Shown: positions 24,046 through 35,702, counted from the first letter of the stretch. The stretch is DNA of 64,000 nucleotides from Pohlia nutans (GCA_022496805.1 CM040088.1:4650001-4714000), one strand, 5' to 3'. Made by a program: numbers and translations. The notes: generated from the letters alone by a model not told the origin.

Positions 24046-25227
24046 AACACCCAATTCCCTAATTTTGCACTTGGCCAAGTGCACTCATTTCATGAGCAAA
24101 CTTGGCTTTAAAAAAATCTGTTTGAAATTTTTTGTGAAAAACATGGATTTTTGTCTTTCTACAATCTCTTCACTGTAAAGAAACAATTATTTATTTTAGT
24201 TTTTATCCTTATCTTTATCTTATATCTTTATCTTTATCTTTTCTTTTTCTTTTCTTTTGTTTTTTTTCCTTGTCTTCTTTCTTGTCTTCCTCTTGTCTTC
24301 CTTCTTTTTCTTCTAGTTTTTCACTTGTCTTCCTTTTTTCTCTTCACCTTGCCATTTTTGGAGTTTAAACAATAATTTTTTTTAAAATAAAAATTAGGGA
24401 GCATGCTGAATCCAATACAGGCCCTGAAATGAAAAATGAAAAATAAAAATGAAAAAAATAAAAATGAAAAAAAATAAAAAATAAAAAATAAAAAAACCCT
24501 ACTCTTATTTTGACCCACTCTCCTTCCCTCCTCTCCTTTCCTTTTTCTCCCCTCTCTCTTATATAAACCCTCCCACATTCTTCCTCCCTCACACTTCCTT
24601 CCTCCTCTCTCTTCTTCCTTTATATTGAGGAGAAGGGAGAAGGAAGAGAGGGAGAAGAACAAGAGAGGAAAAGGGGTGGAAGGAGAGTGTGAGGGAGGGA
24701 GAGTGAGAGAAGGTTTATATAGGGGAGAGGGGGGAGTGAGGGAGGGAGGGTCAAAATAAGAGTAGGGTCCGCGCGCGCGGACCCTCCTTGCCCGGAAAAT
24801 CGGGAAAAAAAAAAAAAAACTTTTTTTTTTTTTTTTTTTTCATTTTTCATTTCAGGGCCTGCATTGGATTCAGCCTGCTCCCTAATTTTTATTTTTTTTA
24901 AAGTTATCGTTGAAACTCCAAAAATGGCAAGGTGAAGAAAAAAAAGGAAGACAAGTGGAAGACTAGAAGAAAAAGAAGAAGGAAGACAAGAAAGAAGACA
25001 AGAATAAAATACAAGATAAAAGAAAAGATAAGATAAGATAAAGATAAAATAAAAGATAAAGATAAGGATGAGAAATAAATTAAACAATTGTTTCTTTATA
25101 GTGTAGGGGATTGTAGAAAGACAAAAATCTTTGTTTTTAAGAGATTTTTTCAAACTATTTTTTTAATGCGCTTGAGGGCCAAGTGCATGATTATATGGCC
25201 AAGTGCAAAATTAGCGAATTGGGTGTT
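24046..25227. mobile_element. 1.18-kb foldback element in a polygalacturonase intron
   Basis: Long inverted arms (about 500-570 bp each) with ends AACACCCAATTCCCTAATTTTGCACTTGGCC and the inverse at the right with one change in the first 20 bases. The arms are full of polypyrimidine/polypurine tracts (tatctttatcttt, cttcctctcttc), and one arm contains CCGCGCGCGCGG. No coding sequence; frames in this region are artefacts of the simple sequence. Superfamily unknown. Confidence 0.82.
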
Positions 25228-25534
25228 CAAAGTGTCATAGTCAATTATGTCAATTATGTCATTTATAATCATTTATATTTATGTCTAAACATATAGAACC
25301 AATTTTGCTATTTTCTAATGATTGTAAATTTTGAGGATGTTTTTATTACAATAATTTCAAAAAATAAACATTAATAAAGATAGATGATAATTTACCGGCC
25401 ACGACTTGATTCGCAGACCATTAGTTGTGTCTTCTAAAGTGCAATTTCTAATATCCACATTTGATACTTCAACGGTGGCTCCATGTTTTCCGAGACTTCC
25501 AACGCTGTAAAGATCAAATTTTAATTCAGATATT

Positions 25535-25998
25535 AGAGTTAACCGAAAAGAAACTAAAACTCACCTTAGGTAAGGTGAGTTGGAGGTGAGTCAAGGGCAA
25601 CCGATTCTACTGGCATGGTTGTACTAAATCCATAGATAGATTACATGTTCAACTAGTTTTGCCATTTTTTTGATGGCAAAACTAGTTGAACATGGATTTT
25701 GGCTGCCAGAGCATTGTTGGCTCAACTGGAAGGCACTTGCGAGGTCCTTTTTGCAAGCGAGGTCCTTTTTGCACTTGCGAGGTCCTTTTTGCACTTGCAA
25801 GCCGCTTCCAGCAACCTTCACCCAACTTCCCCACTTTCCGGTTTCTACGGATTCTTCTCCATTTTAGTAGCCCCAAAGATCAAGGAAATGGGGAGTTTTC
25901 AACTTGAGTTTTTCTTTTCAGTTACACTCAATGAGAGCATTGATTTCCATTTCCTTGAAATTGGGCCTTGAAACTCGTGTACTGTTTTCGGTTATCTC
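25535..25998 (+). mobile_element. Family K MITE with internal tandem repeat
   Basis: 464 bp, ends GAGTTAACCGAAAAG and inverse GAGATAACCGAAAAC, in a polygalacturonase intron. Bases 25736-25800 hold three to four copies of gaggtcctttttgca(ctt)gc, and 25645-25695 is a strong palindrome (catgttcaactagttttgcc and its inverse). Confidence 0.8.
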
Positions 25999-26436
25999 AA
26001 TTACAATATGAAAAATAAAAATAAAAAATTGATAAAAATAAAATTTATGATTTTAAAAATACAACATTAAAAAAAAAACCTTATTCCATGACATCCTTTT
26101 CCACAATACATATTGGAGACTTTAATATCATGGCAACCTGATACAATTGAAACACAATCATCACCTGCAAGGGAAACATGATTAATAAAAGTTATACACA
26201 TGGTTTCTTTCTTATTAATAAAATCATAAAACATAAATAATTTTTGTGCATGATGAAATCAATGCTTTCACTTGGAGAGTAGTTGAACCCCGAGCTCTTC
26301 ATACCTGGTACTCCTGTCCAAGAAATTATTGTCTTAGTTTTGGCATCTTTTTTCCTCCGACAATTTTTTATTTTTTATTTTCTATGTTTTATACTTCAAA
26401 CACGAGCCCTAACTACTTCAAATGGGGCAAAAAATA

Positions 26437-26756
26437 GAGTTAATCGAAAAGAGTGTCTCAAAGTAGAAACTCACATCATACTCACCTTAAACTCATTTTC
26501 AATTCAAAAAGACGGCAAAACTAGTCTACGGTGAGCGGGAGAATAATCTAAAGCAAGGCCCTACACCACCTGGGAGTGGAACTCGTGACCTCCCCAATGC
26601 TAGAGGAGAATTCCCACAAGTTCCCCCAATCTTAAGGGACTATTCATGAGGGGACCAACGAACTATTCATGCACAATCTATGTCAGATATTGATAATATT
26701 GGGTGGTAAACTCCGCATAGACTCAGCAAAGCTCACTGCTTCTTTTTGGTTAACTC
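26437..26756 (+). mobile_element. Family K MITE, uninterrupted
   Basis: 320 bp, ends GAGTTAATCGAAAAG and inverse GAGTTAACCAAAAAG, in a polygalacturonase intron. It supplies the empty target site for the TTAA element at 3624-3854. Confidence 0.8.
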
Positions 26757-27431
26757 AAATGAAAGGACACAAAAGCTACTTTACTAATGCTATTAAATAT
26801 AAACTATTTTTGAGTACTAAGAGACTTTTATTGAAAAAAAAAGTGCTAAGTGAATTTAAACGAAAACTAAGAAGATTATTTCCGGACAAATGGAGTACTT
26901 TTTAGGGAAGATCTTAGGAATTGTTTTGCTGAGTTTTGCTAGGGATAAAAAAATCATCAAATGAACTGATACTCACTAAAATTGTGGTCTGAAATCTTAC
27001 TACAAATGATATTTTCCAAAGAAAAATTTACCTGTTTCAACAAAGGAATTTTGCACATCAATAGAGTTATCCTTAAAGTCACCTTGTGTTTGAATAAGAT
27101 ACCGTGAATTTTGCTTTAATGTACTCTTATTTGTTCACCCCAAATAGTTAAAATGTATGGAAAAGCTTGGTGGTCTATCATTGTTAGGTGCGTAAGAGCT
27201 TGGAGGTCTCTAAACTCAAGGGAAACTAGTTTAGCCGTCAAGAAATCTAGGCACATCATAAAGCTCTTATTGTATGTTGACCAAAATGATAAGCTATTTA
27301 TGGTCTACCGAGATTTACGTTCTAGAATGACTACTGTGTCTTGATTTTGTCGGAATTGGGTACAATGTTAGTTTTGCGTGCTCCTACCTTACAACCCATC
27401 CATTCTAACTTGTTTTAGTGCATGCTACAAA

Positions 27432-27536
27432 CACTAATAGAAATCTTGTCTAATGTAACAGGTCTTTAATGACTAAGTGTCTGTAACATGTTATAGACAT
27501 TTAAGTCAAAGAAGACCTGTCACATTTCTACTAGTG
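27432..27536. mobile_element. Small CACTA-like MITE
   Basis: 105 bp with ends CACTAATAGAAAT and inverse CACTAGTAGAAAT. Flanks are A-rich (aaa / gaa), so the 3-bp duplication is imperfect. Confidence 0.65.
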
Positions 27537-28099
27537 GAAAAGCACTCCAGTGGCTCCAAATGCAAATCAAACCTTGGAGGTGATCGACAACGCATAAATT
27601 ATTGGTGAAGATTCAATACAGCACATGAAGACATTTCCTAGCCTGCTCACCCACTCCAAGAAAAAGGGCCTTCAGGCTCCTTGAGACGTTTCATTTGAGT
27701 CGTCAAATATCTGTCAACACGGTCGAAATTAAATCTTATCAAAGTAGAAACCACCATCAACTCAAGTATGCACAGTTTGTAGCAATACGTATATACACAC
27801 ATACAAAGGTACAAGACAGCCACTTGTAAAGAATTAATTGTGGCTGTGTGAAAGAAAATGGAGTGCAGTTACATGCTGAATTTAAGTGCAGATGAGAAAC
27901 CCGACGGGGCTTGATGAATCCAGGTCTCAAAAACTTGTGGTCCTGGTACACTTGTCTCTCTCTATTATGACATGTTTGGGAAGCCCTACTTTCAAGGTGG
28001 CAGGCATGGATTAATCACAAAAATGACTTGTCACATGTGTATTGCTTGAAACAATAATTTCGTCATATTATGGAGTGTCATATTATAGAGGGTAGAGTG
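27537..28099. other. Intergenic, no gene seen
   Basis: Nothing recognised between the CACTA-like and Stowaway-like MITEs. Confidence 0.45.
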
Positions 28100-28101
28100 T
28101 A

Positions 28102-28182
28102 CTCCCTTTGTCCCATAAGAAGACCATGAAAACTACTCTGCAACAAACTAGTTTTCATGGTCTTTTTATGGGACAGAAGGAG
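28102..28182. mobile_element. Stowaway-like MITE
   Basis: 81 bp, almost a perfect hairpin, starting CTCCCTTTGTCCCATAA and ending in its inverse with few changes, flanked by TA (28100-28101, 28183-28184). CTCCCTYYGTCCC with a TA duplication defines the plant Stowaway group of Tc1/mariner. Confidence 0.92.
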
Positions 28183-28367
28183 TACATTATAACATTCTTC
28201 CAGTGTTTGTACACATGATATCCTGTGTTCCAATCGTAATAGTATCCCAGCCTTTTCGAGCTGGACACAGCAAGGGCTGGCTTCCGCCTCTTATCACGGT
28301 TCTGATGCCGTTAGAGCCTTTGAATCAACATGCTTGGCTCCCACTGCAAGCTTGACCTTTTTAGTTG

Positions 28368-28560
28368 CACTAGTAGGAAATGTGTCGTTTTTTCACTTAC
28401 TATAAATGAAAAAGGAATGAAACCGCGCCAGGCACATGAGCTGTGTCAATGTTGGTGAGTGGTTTTGGTCACAAGAAGTCAAAAATATAAACATAATATT
28501 CAACCACTATTCACTGCTTCCACGAAGTGGGGAATGAAAACGACAGGTCTGCTACTAGTG
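28368..28560. mobile_element. CACTA-type MITE with 3-bp TTG duplication
   Basis: 193 bp, ends CACTAGTAGGAAATGTGTCG and inverse CACTAGTAGCAGACCTGTCG, flanked by TTG on both sides (28365-28367, 28561-28563). CACTA ends with a 3-bp duplication define the superfamily. A diverged relative lies at about 8583-8705. Confidence 0.87.
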
Positions 28561-28563
28561 TTG

Positions 28564-29207
28564 ATCTCTGTTAGTTTTTCTGAAAGATCGAATACAACAT
28601 TGTAATGCACCTCAGCTTCTGTAACACTTCAAAGTAAACATAACTAAGAATCAGAAGAGTAGCTTAGGCTTTACACCCATGTGAATGACAGAGTGTGTTG
28701 CAGGTGGTACATTCCAATGTTTTGCGGGTACTTCTATTAAAAAACATTAAAAGTTTGATACAGGGCAGGTCATGATCTTAAAAATCTTCATAAAATGTTC
28801 ACAGATACACATGTAATACCTTAATACCCAATGAAATATGAGCTAACATGTAGAATAGCAAACCTCAGTAAATCACAAACCTGTGAAACAGAGTGAGTAG
28901 GGTTTGTGATGAGGCTGGAATGGTCACTAAGGTCTGTTATTGTACATGCTTCCTGAAAATATATAAATGTACAAATTTATAAATGTATGTATGTATGTGT
29001 GTGTAACATTGGTACATTCTAATATGTCCATGTCACAGTGTTAGTAGAATGTACCAATGTGTATAAAATTGGAAAGATTTGCTTGCCAACAAACCAATGC
29101 CAGCTAATCGCCCTGGCTTGAACTACATACTGTTTACCTTTCCTCTACACAACTGAATCCTTGTTAGACTTGCGAGGACTCACTCTGGTCTTAATTCCTC
29201 CATTTCA
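28564..29207. other. Intergenic, no gene seen
   Basis: Contains a short imperfect inverted pair (tgtaacattggtacattcta / tagaatgtaccaatgtgta, 29001-29060). No gene recognised. Confidence 0.45.
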
Positions 29208-29449
29208 TTAACCCCAAAAGGATGAAGGGTTCATGGTTTTAAAATGACAAATTCAACTGATCATATATAGAAAAATATAATTTAAATAGGACCAGATTTT
29301 ATATCACCGGAATCAAGGAAGAACGTTGCATGTGTTGGTCAAGCGAAAAATAAATTTGAACAAAAAGAAGACTACAGAAGGACTTACTCAAAAGTGCTAA
29401 AAAAAAAACATGAGACTTAATTTGGGCTTCTCGGTCCTTCAGGGGTTAA
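29208..29449 (-). mobile_element. TTAA element, family B copy 3
   Basis: 242 bp; left TTAACCCCAAAAGGATGAAGG, right inverse of TTAACCCCTGAAGGACCGAG. It lies only 233 bp from the oppositely oriented copy 4. Confidence 0.88.
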
Positions 29450-29681
29450 AGACTTGAACCTGGTGGCCACCTTAATTCCTTCTTTGTAGTAGAAGGGATT
29501 ATTTATTCACTCTTAGACTCAGCTTTTCAACGCTCATGTCATGTAACATATGATTCCTTAACTTCAACAGGAAGAGAAAATGAACTGACTGGTGTTTGTC
29601 TATATAGTACTAAAGATTGAGTGATGGGATGATTGATAATGCAAAATGTAATGTCATGTGCACAGCCAACGAACACACAAA

Positions 29682-29918
29682 TTAACCCCTAAAAGACCAA
29701 GAATTCCAAATTGGGCCTTGTATTTTTTAGCAGTTTTGAGTAGGTTCTATGTGGACTTCGTTTTGTTCAAGTTTGTTTGTTTCTTGACCATCATATGCAT
29801 TATTCTTCACTGATTCTAGTGATACAAAATTTAGTCTCATCTGAATTATATATTTCACAATATTATTAATTGAATTTGTCATTTTAAAACCATGAATCCT
29901 TGGTCCTTTAGGGGTTAA
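29682..29918 (+). mobile_element. TTAA element, family B copy 4
   Basis: 237 bp; left TTAACCCCTAAAAGACCAAG, right inverse of TTAACCCCTAAAGGACCAAGG. This is the best-preserved family B copy at its termini. Confidence 0.9.
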
Positions 29919-29970
29919 ATGGACTCTTGACTAGTGGTTTGCTTTTCCCTCTACCAGATGGAAAGGAGCA

Positions 29971-30114
29971 TTGTTACTAAAGTGTCCATTCCCGAGAGGG
30001 AAGAATAGTTTTGTCTCAATGGCCCTTTGTCCGGTGGGCACCGGGGCATTAACATAACAAACGGACACTTTATTCACGCCGGCCTTGTAAGGGGTCCGGA
30101 GTTTCTATATATAT
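29971..30114 (+). mobile_element. 5'-truncated LINE tail with 13-bp target duplication
   Basis: 144-bp insert bounded by ATGGAAAGGAGCA (29958-29970 and 30115-30127). It matches the last part of the LINE at 47949-49404 closely (ttgttactaaagtgtccatt...ggacactttattcacgccgg) and ends with a tatata tail. Confidence 0.92.
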
Positions 30115-30189
30115 ATGGAAAGGAGCAAGTAATCAATATATTATCAAATATCTAGCTCTCATTTGAATGTAGGCCAACCTGTCCACATC

Positions 30190-30998
30190 TTAACCCTTTA
30201 GTGCCCTGGTAACCACTAAGTGGTCACTAGATCACTGGAAAATGAAATTCTGGAAAATCTGTGAACCATCTTAGTATAGTTTCTGAAGTTCAGATGTGTA
30301 ACGTTTGATTCTGGAGATGATGCAAAAAGAAAATTTGGAATCCGACTTTCCTAGATATCCAAATACCTATGTACAAAACACCAAAATAGTGCAAATACCT
30401 CAAAATACAGCAAATACTTACAAATACAGCATATGTACCATGTTGTATTTCTAGAGATTGGGAGTTTGTTATCTCGTTTTTCTTTTTGGATTGTGTTCTC
30501 TTGTTCATGTTCCATTAGTGTATGTAGTCTGATCTTGATCACTATACTAACTCCATTCTTATTTGAACGTATAAATTTTGTTCTAAACCGTACATGGATA
30601 AGTCACTTTCACTTATAAAATTCACAATAATTATGTATGAGTCTATTCTTGACATGAAAGATTGCAATGAAGAGGTGTTGATACAAGTCATTGCTGAACA
30701 TCTTCACTTTTATTTTTGAAAATTTAACCCCAAATTCTATTTAACCTTGAAGTCACACACCCCCCGAAATCTCATTTTTGAGTGTGCATTATACGGTTCA
30801 AAGATATACTATAATCTTCCAATCCAACGGTCCGATCTTACCAAGATTTAACTGAGACTTGTTTCATTAAGCTATGTTTACATTAGTACGGTTGGATACT
30901 GTTAATAGTACCCCTAATTTCAACAGAGATAGATTTAAAGAGACATCACCCAGAAAAAGGTGGTTTCTCCAGAACCACCTTGGGCGGTAAAGGGTTAA
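30190..30998 (+). mobile_element. TTAA element, family N
   Basis: 809 bp; ends TTAACCCTTTAGTGCCC and inverse TTAACCCTTTACCGCCC. Hairpin TAACCA-CTAAG-TGGTCA at 30210-30226, 16 nt inside TTAA. The other end has a longer hairpin (aggtggtt / aaccacct) at about 30958-30981. Single copy in the window. Confidence 0.87.
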
Positions 30999-32072
30999 CT
31001 GCTTTCAGCCCAACATTGATACGGTATTCTGAACAGTCACACAATCTTCATAAAGACAGAGTTTAACCCAAAAATGACATAAGGTTCTTTAGCACTTGAA
31101 AGCAGTACCTAGGAATAAGAATCATTCCATGAGAATCGATGTAGCCGATTCTAGAATATTGGACATGCCACGTAATTCTTTATTTAAAGAATGGTGGTGG
31201 AGAGTTGGAAGTCCACAGTAGCTTCACCTCAAAAATCACATGTTTTGAATATTTTATCTTTCATGCAGTGAGAGCAAAAGGGTGAACCCTTGCAAGGGCT
31301 AAAGAACCTTATGAATATGGACCATAATCTAAATGAATACTAAAGAGAGCCTCTTAGACTTTCAAACTCTTAATATTTCGCTACAAAGTTGTATCATGAG
31401 TGGAGTGCAGTGTTTTTTTACCCAACCAAAAATAGCCTAGTTGCTACACTTGAAATACAGTGGCTAATCTTAATGAAGGATTTTTGAAAATTTGAAAGGA
31501 AAAATAGCGAAATGCTTAGTAAAAAGTTCGGTGAGTAGCCAAATTTTACCTACATATTACCCCAGGTATCATCATGGTAACACCAAGTATCACCCAAGTA
31601 TCACCAAAGTATCGTGAAAAAAGCTAGCTATTTGTAATTTTTTCTTATTGCAATAGATTTCATCTATTTGTGCCAAAATAAATAAATAAAATTCTGAAGA
31701 GGAACCCACCGACCTCGCCGCCCAGTGTAAGATACAATGAAATGAAGCTACACACTTCTGGCAGTAAAATTTTATCATGTTACTCAGTCTGCTACCTTGC
31801 TACCTTGCTACCTCGTTCACACTTGGGAACATCAGGGGGTGTTAGAGTGCAAGAATTTGCCCCAGTTTTTGCGCATGCTTTGCTTCTGCAAGGAGCTTTC
31901 GAGCAAGGATGTGACCCCTATCTCCTACACTGAATACGGGTTCTAAGGGGACCCATACTAATTTATCGACATTTCACACTACTTAAATATTTACCATACT
32001 GTAAAAAAAATCACTTCATGAGAGTTGATTTTTTGCATCTGCTATCAATGCAAAATTGTATTGCGCTTATAT
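30999..32072. other. Intergenic, no gene seen
   Basis: No coding exon recognised. A short run of caagtatcacccaagtatcac at 31583-31605 resembles one at 19425-19460. Confidence 0.45.
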
Positions 32073-32642
32073 TTAACCCCTAAACGTCCAACCATTCGGA
32101 AGGTGAACGATGTACAGAATCAAATATGGTTTTCTCATCGGTCATTGACTTTTTGCAGTGTGGATTTTTTACTATATATTTTATGGGATGTTAGCTTCAT
32201 GCATGTGTGATCCAATTAGAAAGGGGATGATTTGTGAATTTTTATGCTTCATTTCATGTTGTAGTGATTCACCAAAAAAATTGAAGATTTTAGTGTAAAA
32301 GTGCTCTTAAAAAAGTCAACTCATAAAATTAAGCAACCAAAAAATCTCCAATAATCACTACACTTAGAGTATTACATTTCAACCAATCACAACAAATTTT
32401 ATGTACAAATTGTCAATATCTTATTTGTAATCAAATTACCAAAAAAAATTCAATTTCAAGTTTCAAATTATATATAAAAAAATTGGTGATAACAATCACA
32501 GATCTAACCGTATGGATAGAATCTCAAATTTATATGTACAAATTTTATTCATACATCAAGTGCATCCCTCTAGGTTGTGTTTTATGATGCATCTTTGCAA
32601 AACTGCCGAGTTTTGAGAGGGGTGAGGACGTTTAGGGGTTAA
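32073..32642 (+). mobile_element. TTAA element, family A copy 4
   Basis: 570 bp; ends TTAACCCCTAAACGTCC at the left and inverse TTAACCCCTAAACGTCC at the right, a perfect 17-bp match. Hairpin window 32093-32109 (CATTCG-GAAGG-TGAACG) has four Watson-Crick pairs, one G-T and one mismatch. Confidence 0.92.
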
Positions 32643-32782
32643 CTAATCAAAGTGACTTAATAATATCTCTCATCAAAGATATTTGAAAGGCTTGAGTTAC
32701 ACATGAGTCAACCCTAACTATTTGCTTTAATAATAAAAGCACAAACATAAAAAAGAACTCAATGCAAGGTTTCATGTCTCAA

Positions 32783-33120
32783 CACTATAAGAAAACTTGG
32801 TTAAAAAAAACCGCAGTTGAATTCAGCTGCGGTTCGTTTGACTTCATTCTGCTCCAGTACCAAAACAACTATAAAATTTTATTTTTTGATTTGCAGCCGG
32901 GGTTTTAAGTATTTTGGAGCGTGTAATATACCGTTGGAAAGGTATTTTCAAGTTCTTTCCAACAGTATATTACACGCCCCAAAATACTTGAAATCCCGGC
33001 CAAAAATCTAAAAACAAGGTTCTGCAGTTGTTTTGGGACATTGTTTTTGCAGCAGAATGAGGTCAAACGAACCGCAGCTGAATTTAGCTGCGGTTTTTTT
33101 TACCAAGTTTTCTTATAGTG
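32783..33120. mobile_element. CACTA-type MITE forming a long hairpin
   Basis: 338 bp, flanked by CAA on both sides (32780-32782, 33121-33123). Arms start CACTATAAGAAAACTTGG and pair over most of the element, including the blocks accgcagttgaattcagctgcggttcg and ccccaaaatacttg. A hairpin this long, if transcribed, could feed small-RNA processing. Confidence 0.9.
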
Positions 33121-33123
33121 CAA

Positions 33124-33907
33124 GAACGCCTGAGAGATCCTCCATAAGACAGACACATGAGTTTCCCAAATTCTAATTACTGCACACTCATGTTTACAAT
33201 GAAGTAGCTTTTATAAAGTAACACTACAAAGAGAAGACGTCGCTTGTCACTACTTCTGTGAGTCAAACGGCGCCACTTTGCACTCACCAATTTTTTGGTT
33301 GGATTTGGTGAGTGCAATTCATCACATAGGACAAGCGTGTACAATAAAAAGCGACAATGAACAGGATCCTCCAGAGTGAGAAACGACGCCTCTGCTTGTA
33401 GTGTAAATCCTTCTAATTTTTTGGTCCCCTTAAAACCCATGCTATTTAGTGTAGAAGGGCAGTGGCAGAAACCCGCAATTGCAATTTGAGATAGCAAAGT
33501 AATTGTTTTGTAAGAGTCTCGTGGTTGTGAACTTGGATTGCGGGAGGCACCACATAGAAACCACGTTGCACAATCTCACCTCACAAGCTCGCATTCTGAC
33601 ACACCCTAGTGTCATAAGTTTATAAGGATGTCACAGTTCGGGATTCTCCTACGAGACTTCTCTCACTTTCTAATTTGGGTCCAACGCAATCACATCCCAA
33701 ACAATAGCATAGCTGAACATTAGTCTAGGTTGTACAATTTTAGTCTTGTTTCCACAATTGCCTCCTCTTGCAAGATAGGAGTAGTGAATTTTGACATCCT
33801 CTAATGTTGATAACATTGGCCCAAAGACGGCCTTGAGGACCATCATAAACAAGATCGGTTATAAACAAGAACGATATAACTATGAGGCTCTTTTCCAATC
33901 TTAACCC
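33124..33907. other. Intergenic, no gene seen
   Basis: A 106-codon minus-strand frame (33177-33497) lacks recognisable blocks. An imperfect inverted pair around caattttttggttgga lies near 33290. Confidence 0.4.
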
Positions 33908-35025
33908 TTAACCTTTAAACGTCAAGAGGGTCCTAGACGGGCAGCCCAAAGGAATGATTTTTTTTTAGAAAACTGCCCCCAAGAGTCGTCCTTGAGTAAT
34001 GTGGACAACCAATGAGAATTCTTCAAATTCCATTTGAACAGTGAATGGAGTGAACACTGTCACTCCAAAAACAAATTAAAAAAATTCAATGAGATTCCGG
34101 TTGTGCAATTCTGGATTATAAAAATAAAATAAAAATAATAAAAATAAAATTGAAAAAAATAAAAACATTGTTGAATAGCGCTAGTATATGTTGCCAACTC
34201 TGGTATGCATTAACTCCTAAACGTACCAGGGTGTCCCTGGAATTGGCAATTTGAGAAAAATCATCATAAACTCCCATTTAGAAGAATATTTTGGAATTGA
34301 TATACAAATGAAAGTTCTAGATTTTGAAGTTTAGATTCCATCCGTACGATTTGATTCACTAATACTATCACCAGTATTTAATTATAAATTTTGAAAGTTA
34401 AAACTAAAAATTCCTTCTAAATTCGATTACAAACAAAATTTTAATATTATTTGAGTAAAATTTGTTGGAATGAGTTTGAAATGAGATACTCTTAATCGTG
34501 GTGATTCTTTGAAAGTTTTGTGTGCCTTAAATCTATGACCTCATTTTTGCAAGGTCACTTTTGAACTACAATCAATGCAATTTTGGCTTGGTCAACGACT
34601 TGACATACTTCTACATTTGTAATTTTAGAAAAATATGTAATCAAGTATGACTAAATTCAACCATTAGATAGGACAACAACTTGGTGAAGTATCTCCAAAA
34701 AATTGGATGACTTTCCTCCAAGCATTGATGAGAACATGGGGTGCGTTTGAATCTGTTAGTCGTCCAGTTTCAGGACGTTGTTACGTTTAGGGGTTAAGGT
34801 CTCACGCTGCCCAACTCCCTCCCCTTCTTCTCTAGAGATTCTCTTTCCAATTTTCTTTGGAATGCACAATTTATTAAAACATATGTATGTGCTAAATTTA
34901 GCCTCTCTTTTTCATCACGTTTCCAAAGCACCAATCCATTTCAATTTTGGTTGAAAAATTCACTTTTTTCTTCATTATTCTGTCAAAACAAGCCCGTGGG
35001 GCTTGCTTTTATGTTTAAAGGTTAA
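33908..35025 (-). mobile_element. TTAA element, family E copy 1, carrying a nested TTAA element
   Basis: Ends TTAACCTTTAAACGTC and inverse TTAACCTTTAAACATA. It matches family E at 60827-61246 at both ends (gtcaagagggyccy...gcagccca; tttttcttcattattct). Perfect hairpin CAAGCC-CGTGG-GGCTTG at 34989-35005. Removing the nested element (34210-34797) leaves about 530 bp. Confidence 0.87.
34210..34797 (-). mobile_element. TTAA element, family F, nested in family E
   Basis: 588 bp; ends TTAACTCCTAAACGTACC and inverse TTAACCCCTAAACGTAAC. Hairpin CGTCCA-GTTTC-AGGACG at 34761-34777, 16 nt inside the right TTAA. A second strong hairpin (CCAGGG-TGT-CCCTGG) begins 12 nt inside the left TTAA. The interior has weak similarity to family A (gattccatccgtacgattt). 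Confidence 0.88.
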
Positions 35026-35665
35026 TTATATGTTTTGTAAATATTTGAACTAGTTTTAAATTAGCGTTTGAAAATTCAGGAGCATACAAAGATGTACAGT
35101 GTCTAGGTGCTCACAAAAAATGGTGTTCTACAACTAAGTACACAACAATGATTGATTCCGAAAGATTTATGTTTGGGTGAAGTGACTTGTTGGTGACTTG
35201 TTGAGTCGGTGTTTATGATCATTATTAATTGTTACATTGCATAAAATTTGTAAAGATTTCAAAAAGATTTTTGGAATATTCCAAAAATTCAAAAAAATTA
35301 AAATATGTAGAAAACATTCCAAAGATTTGTAAATATTCCATTTTAATATTTTAAAACTTTTCCTGTAATTATTATATAGTGTTTATGACGCGATAATGAC
35401 AGATGTTTTACATATTGTACACTTTTTTTTTGACAAATCTGACGCCCTAGTGTGAAAATGCCCTCTAGGTCATCAACCTCTCTAACAACCATGTCCCAAA
35501 TTCACCTGTGTTGACGTTTTAGTTTTTTTTCCGACGCATCAATCAATGTAATTGCACGTCTTGAAGGGTTTTTGTGTTCTCGTAACGGACATTTACAATT
35601 CTCTAGTTCACATGGAGTTAAAATTATGGAATCCAAATAAGTTACTAAAATCATGAAATTATTCT

Positions 35666-35702
35666 TGGACACAATGTGTCTTCATAGTCCTTTAGGGGTT
35701 AA
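35666..35702 (-). mobile_element. Lone TTAA-element end (family O)
   Basis: A terminus TTAACCCCTAAAGGACTATG (minus strand) with hairpin GACAC-ATT-GTGTC in the expected 16-nt-offset window, but no partner end was found upstream. Probably a truncated element. Confidence 0.6.

Larger units (their letters stand above)
23378..27100 (-). pseudogene. Polygalacturonase (GH28), 3' exons with an in-frame stop
   Basis: Exons on the minus strand: about 27100-27032, 26164-26080, 25504-25396, 24012-23893 and 23608-23378 (ends in stop). Splice borders and phases join correctly. GH28 enzymes hydrolyse homogalacturonan in the cell wall. Seen in order: VQNSFVETGDDCVSIVSGC (catalytic GDDC), CGKGCHGISVGSLGKHG (the GHGIS catalytic-histidine loop), VRNCT-like IRNCTLEDTTNGLRIKSWP, GYARDITYSDVTMKKFENP followed by IIIDQDYC, and FNNIIGTSASEEAITFDCSE. 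Two defects: codon 24006-24004 is TAA where the family has a residue in GG-x-GYAR, and the histidine loop has an extra residue (GKGCHG against GPGHG). The 5' exons (signal peptide, first catalytic Asp region) were not found upstream. Introns hold a 1.2-kb foldback and two family K MITEs. I call it a pseudogene, barring a sequencing error. Confidence 0.88.

Noticed and set aside
24151..25153. Several 75-177-codon frames on both strands
   Set aside because: They are translations of the simple pyrimidine/purine arms of the foldback element.
35026..35702. A complete TTAA element ending at 35702
   Set aside because: Only the right terminus has the repeat and hairpin; no left partner could be found, so only the lone end is annotated.
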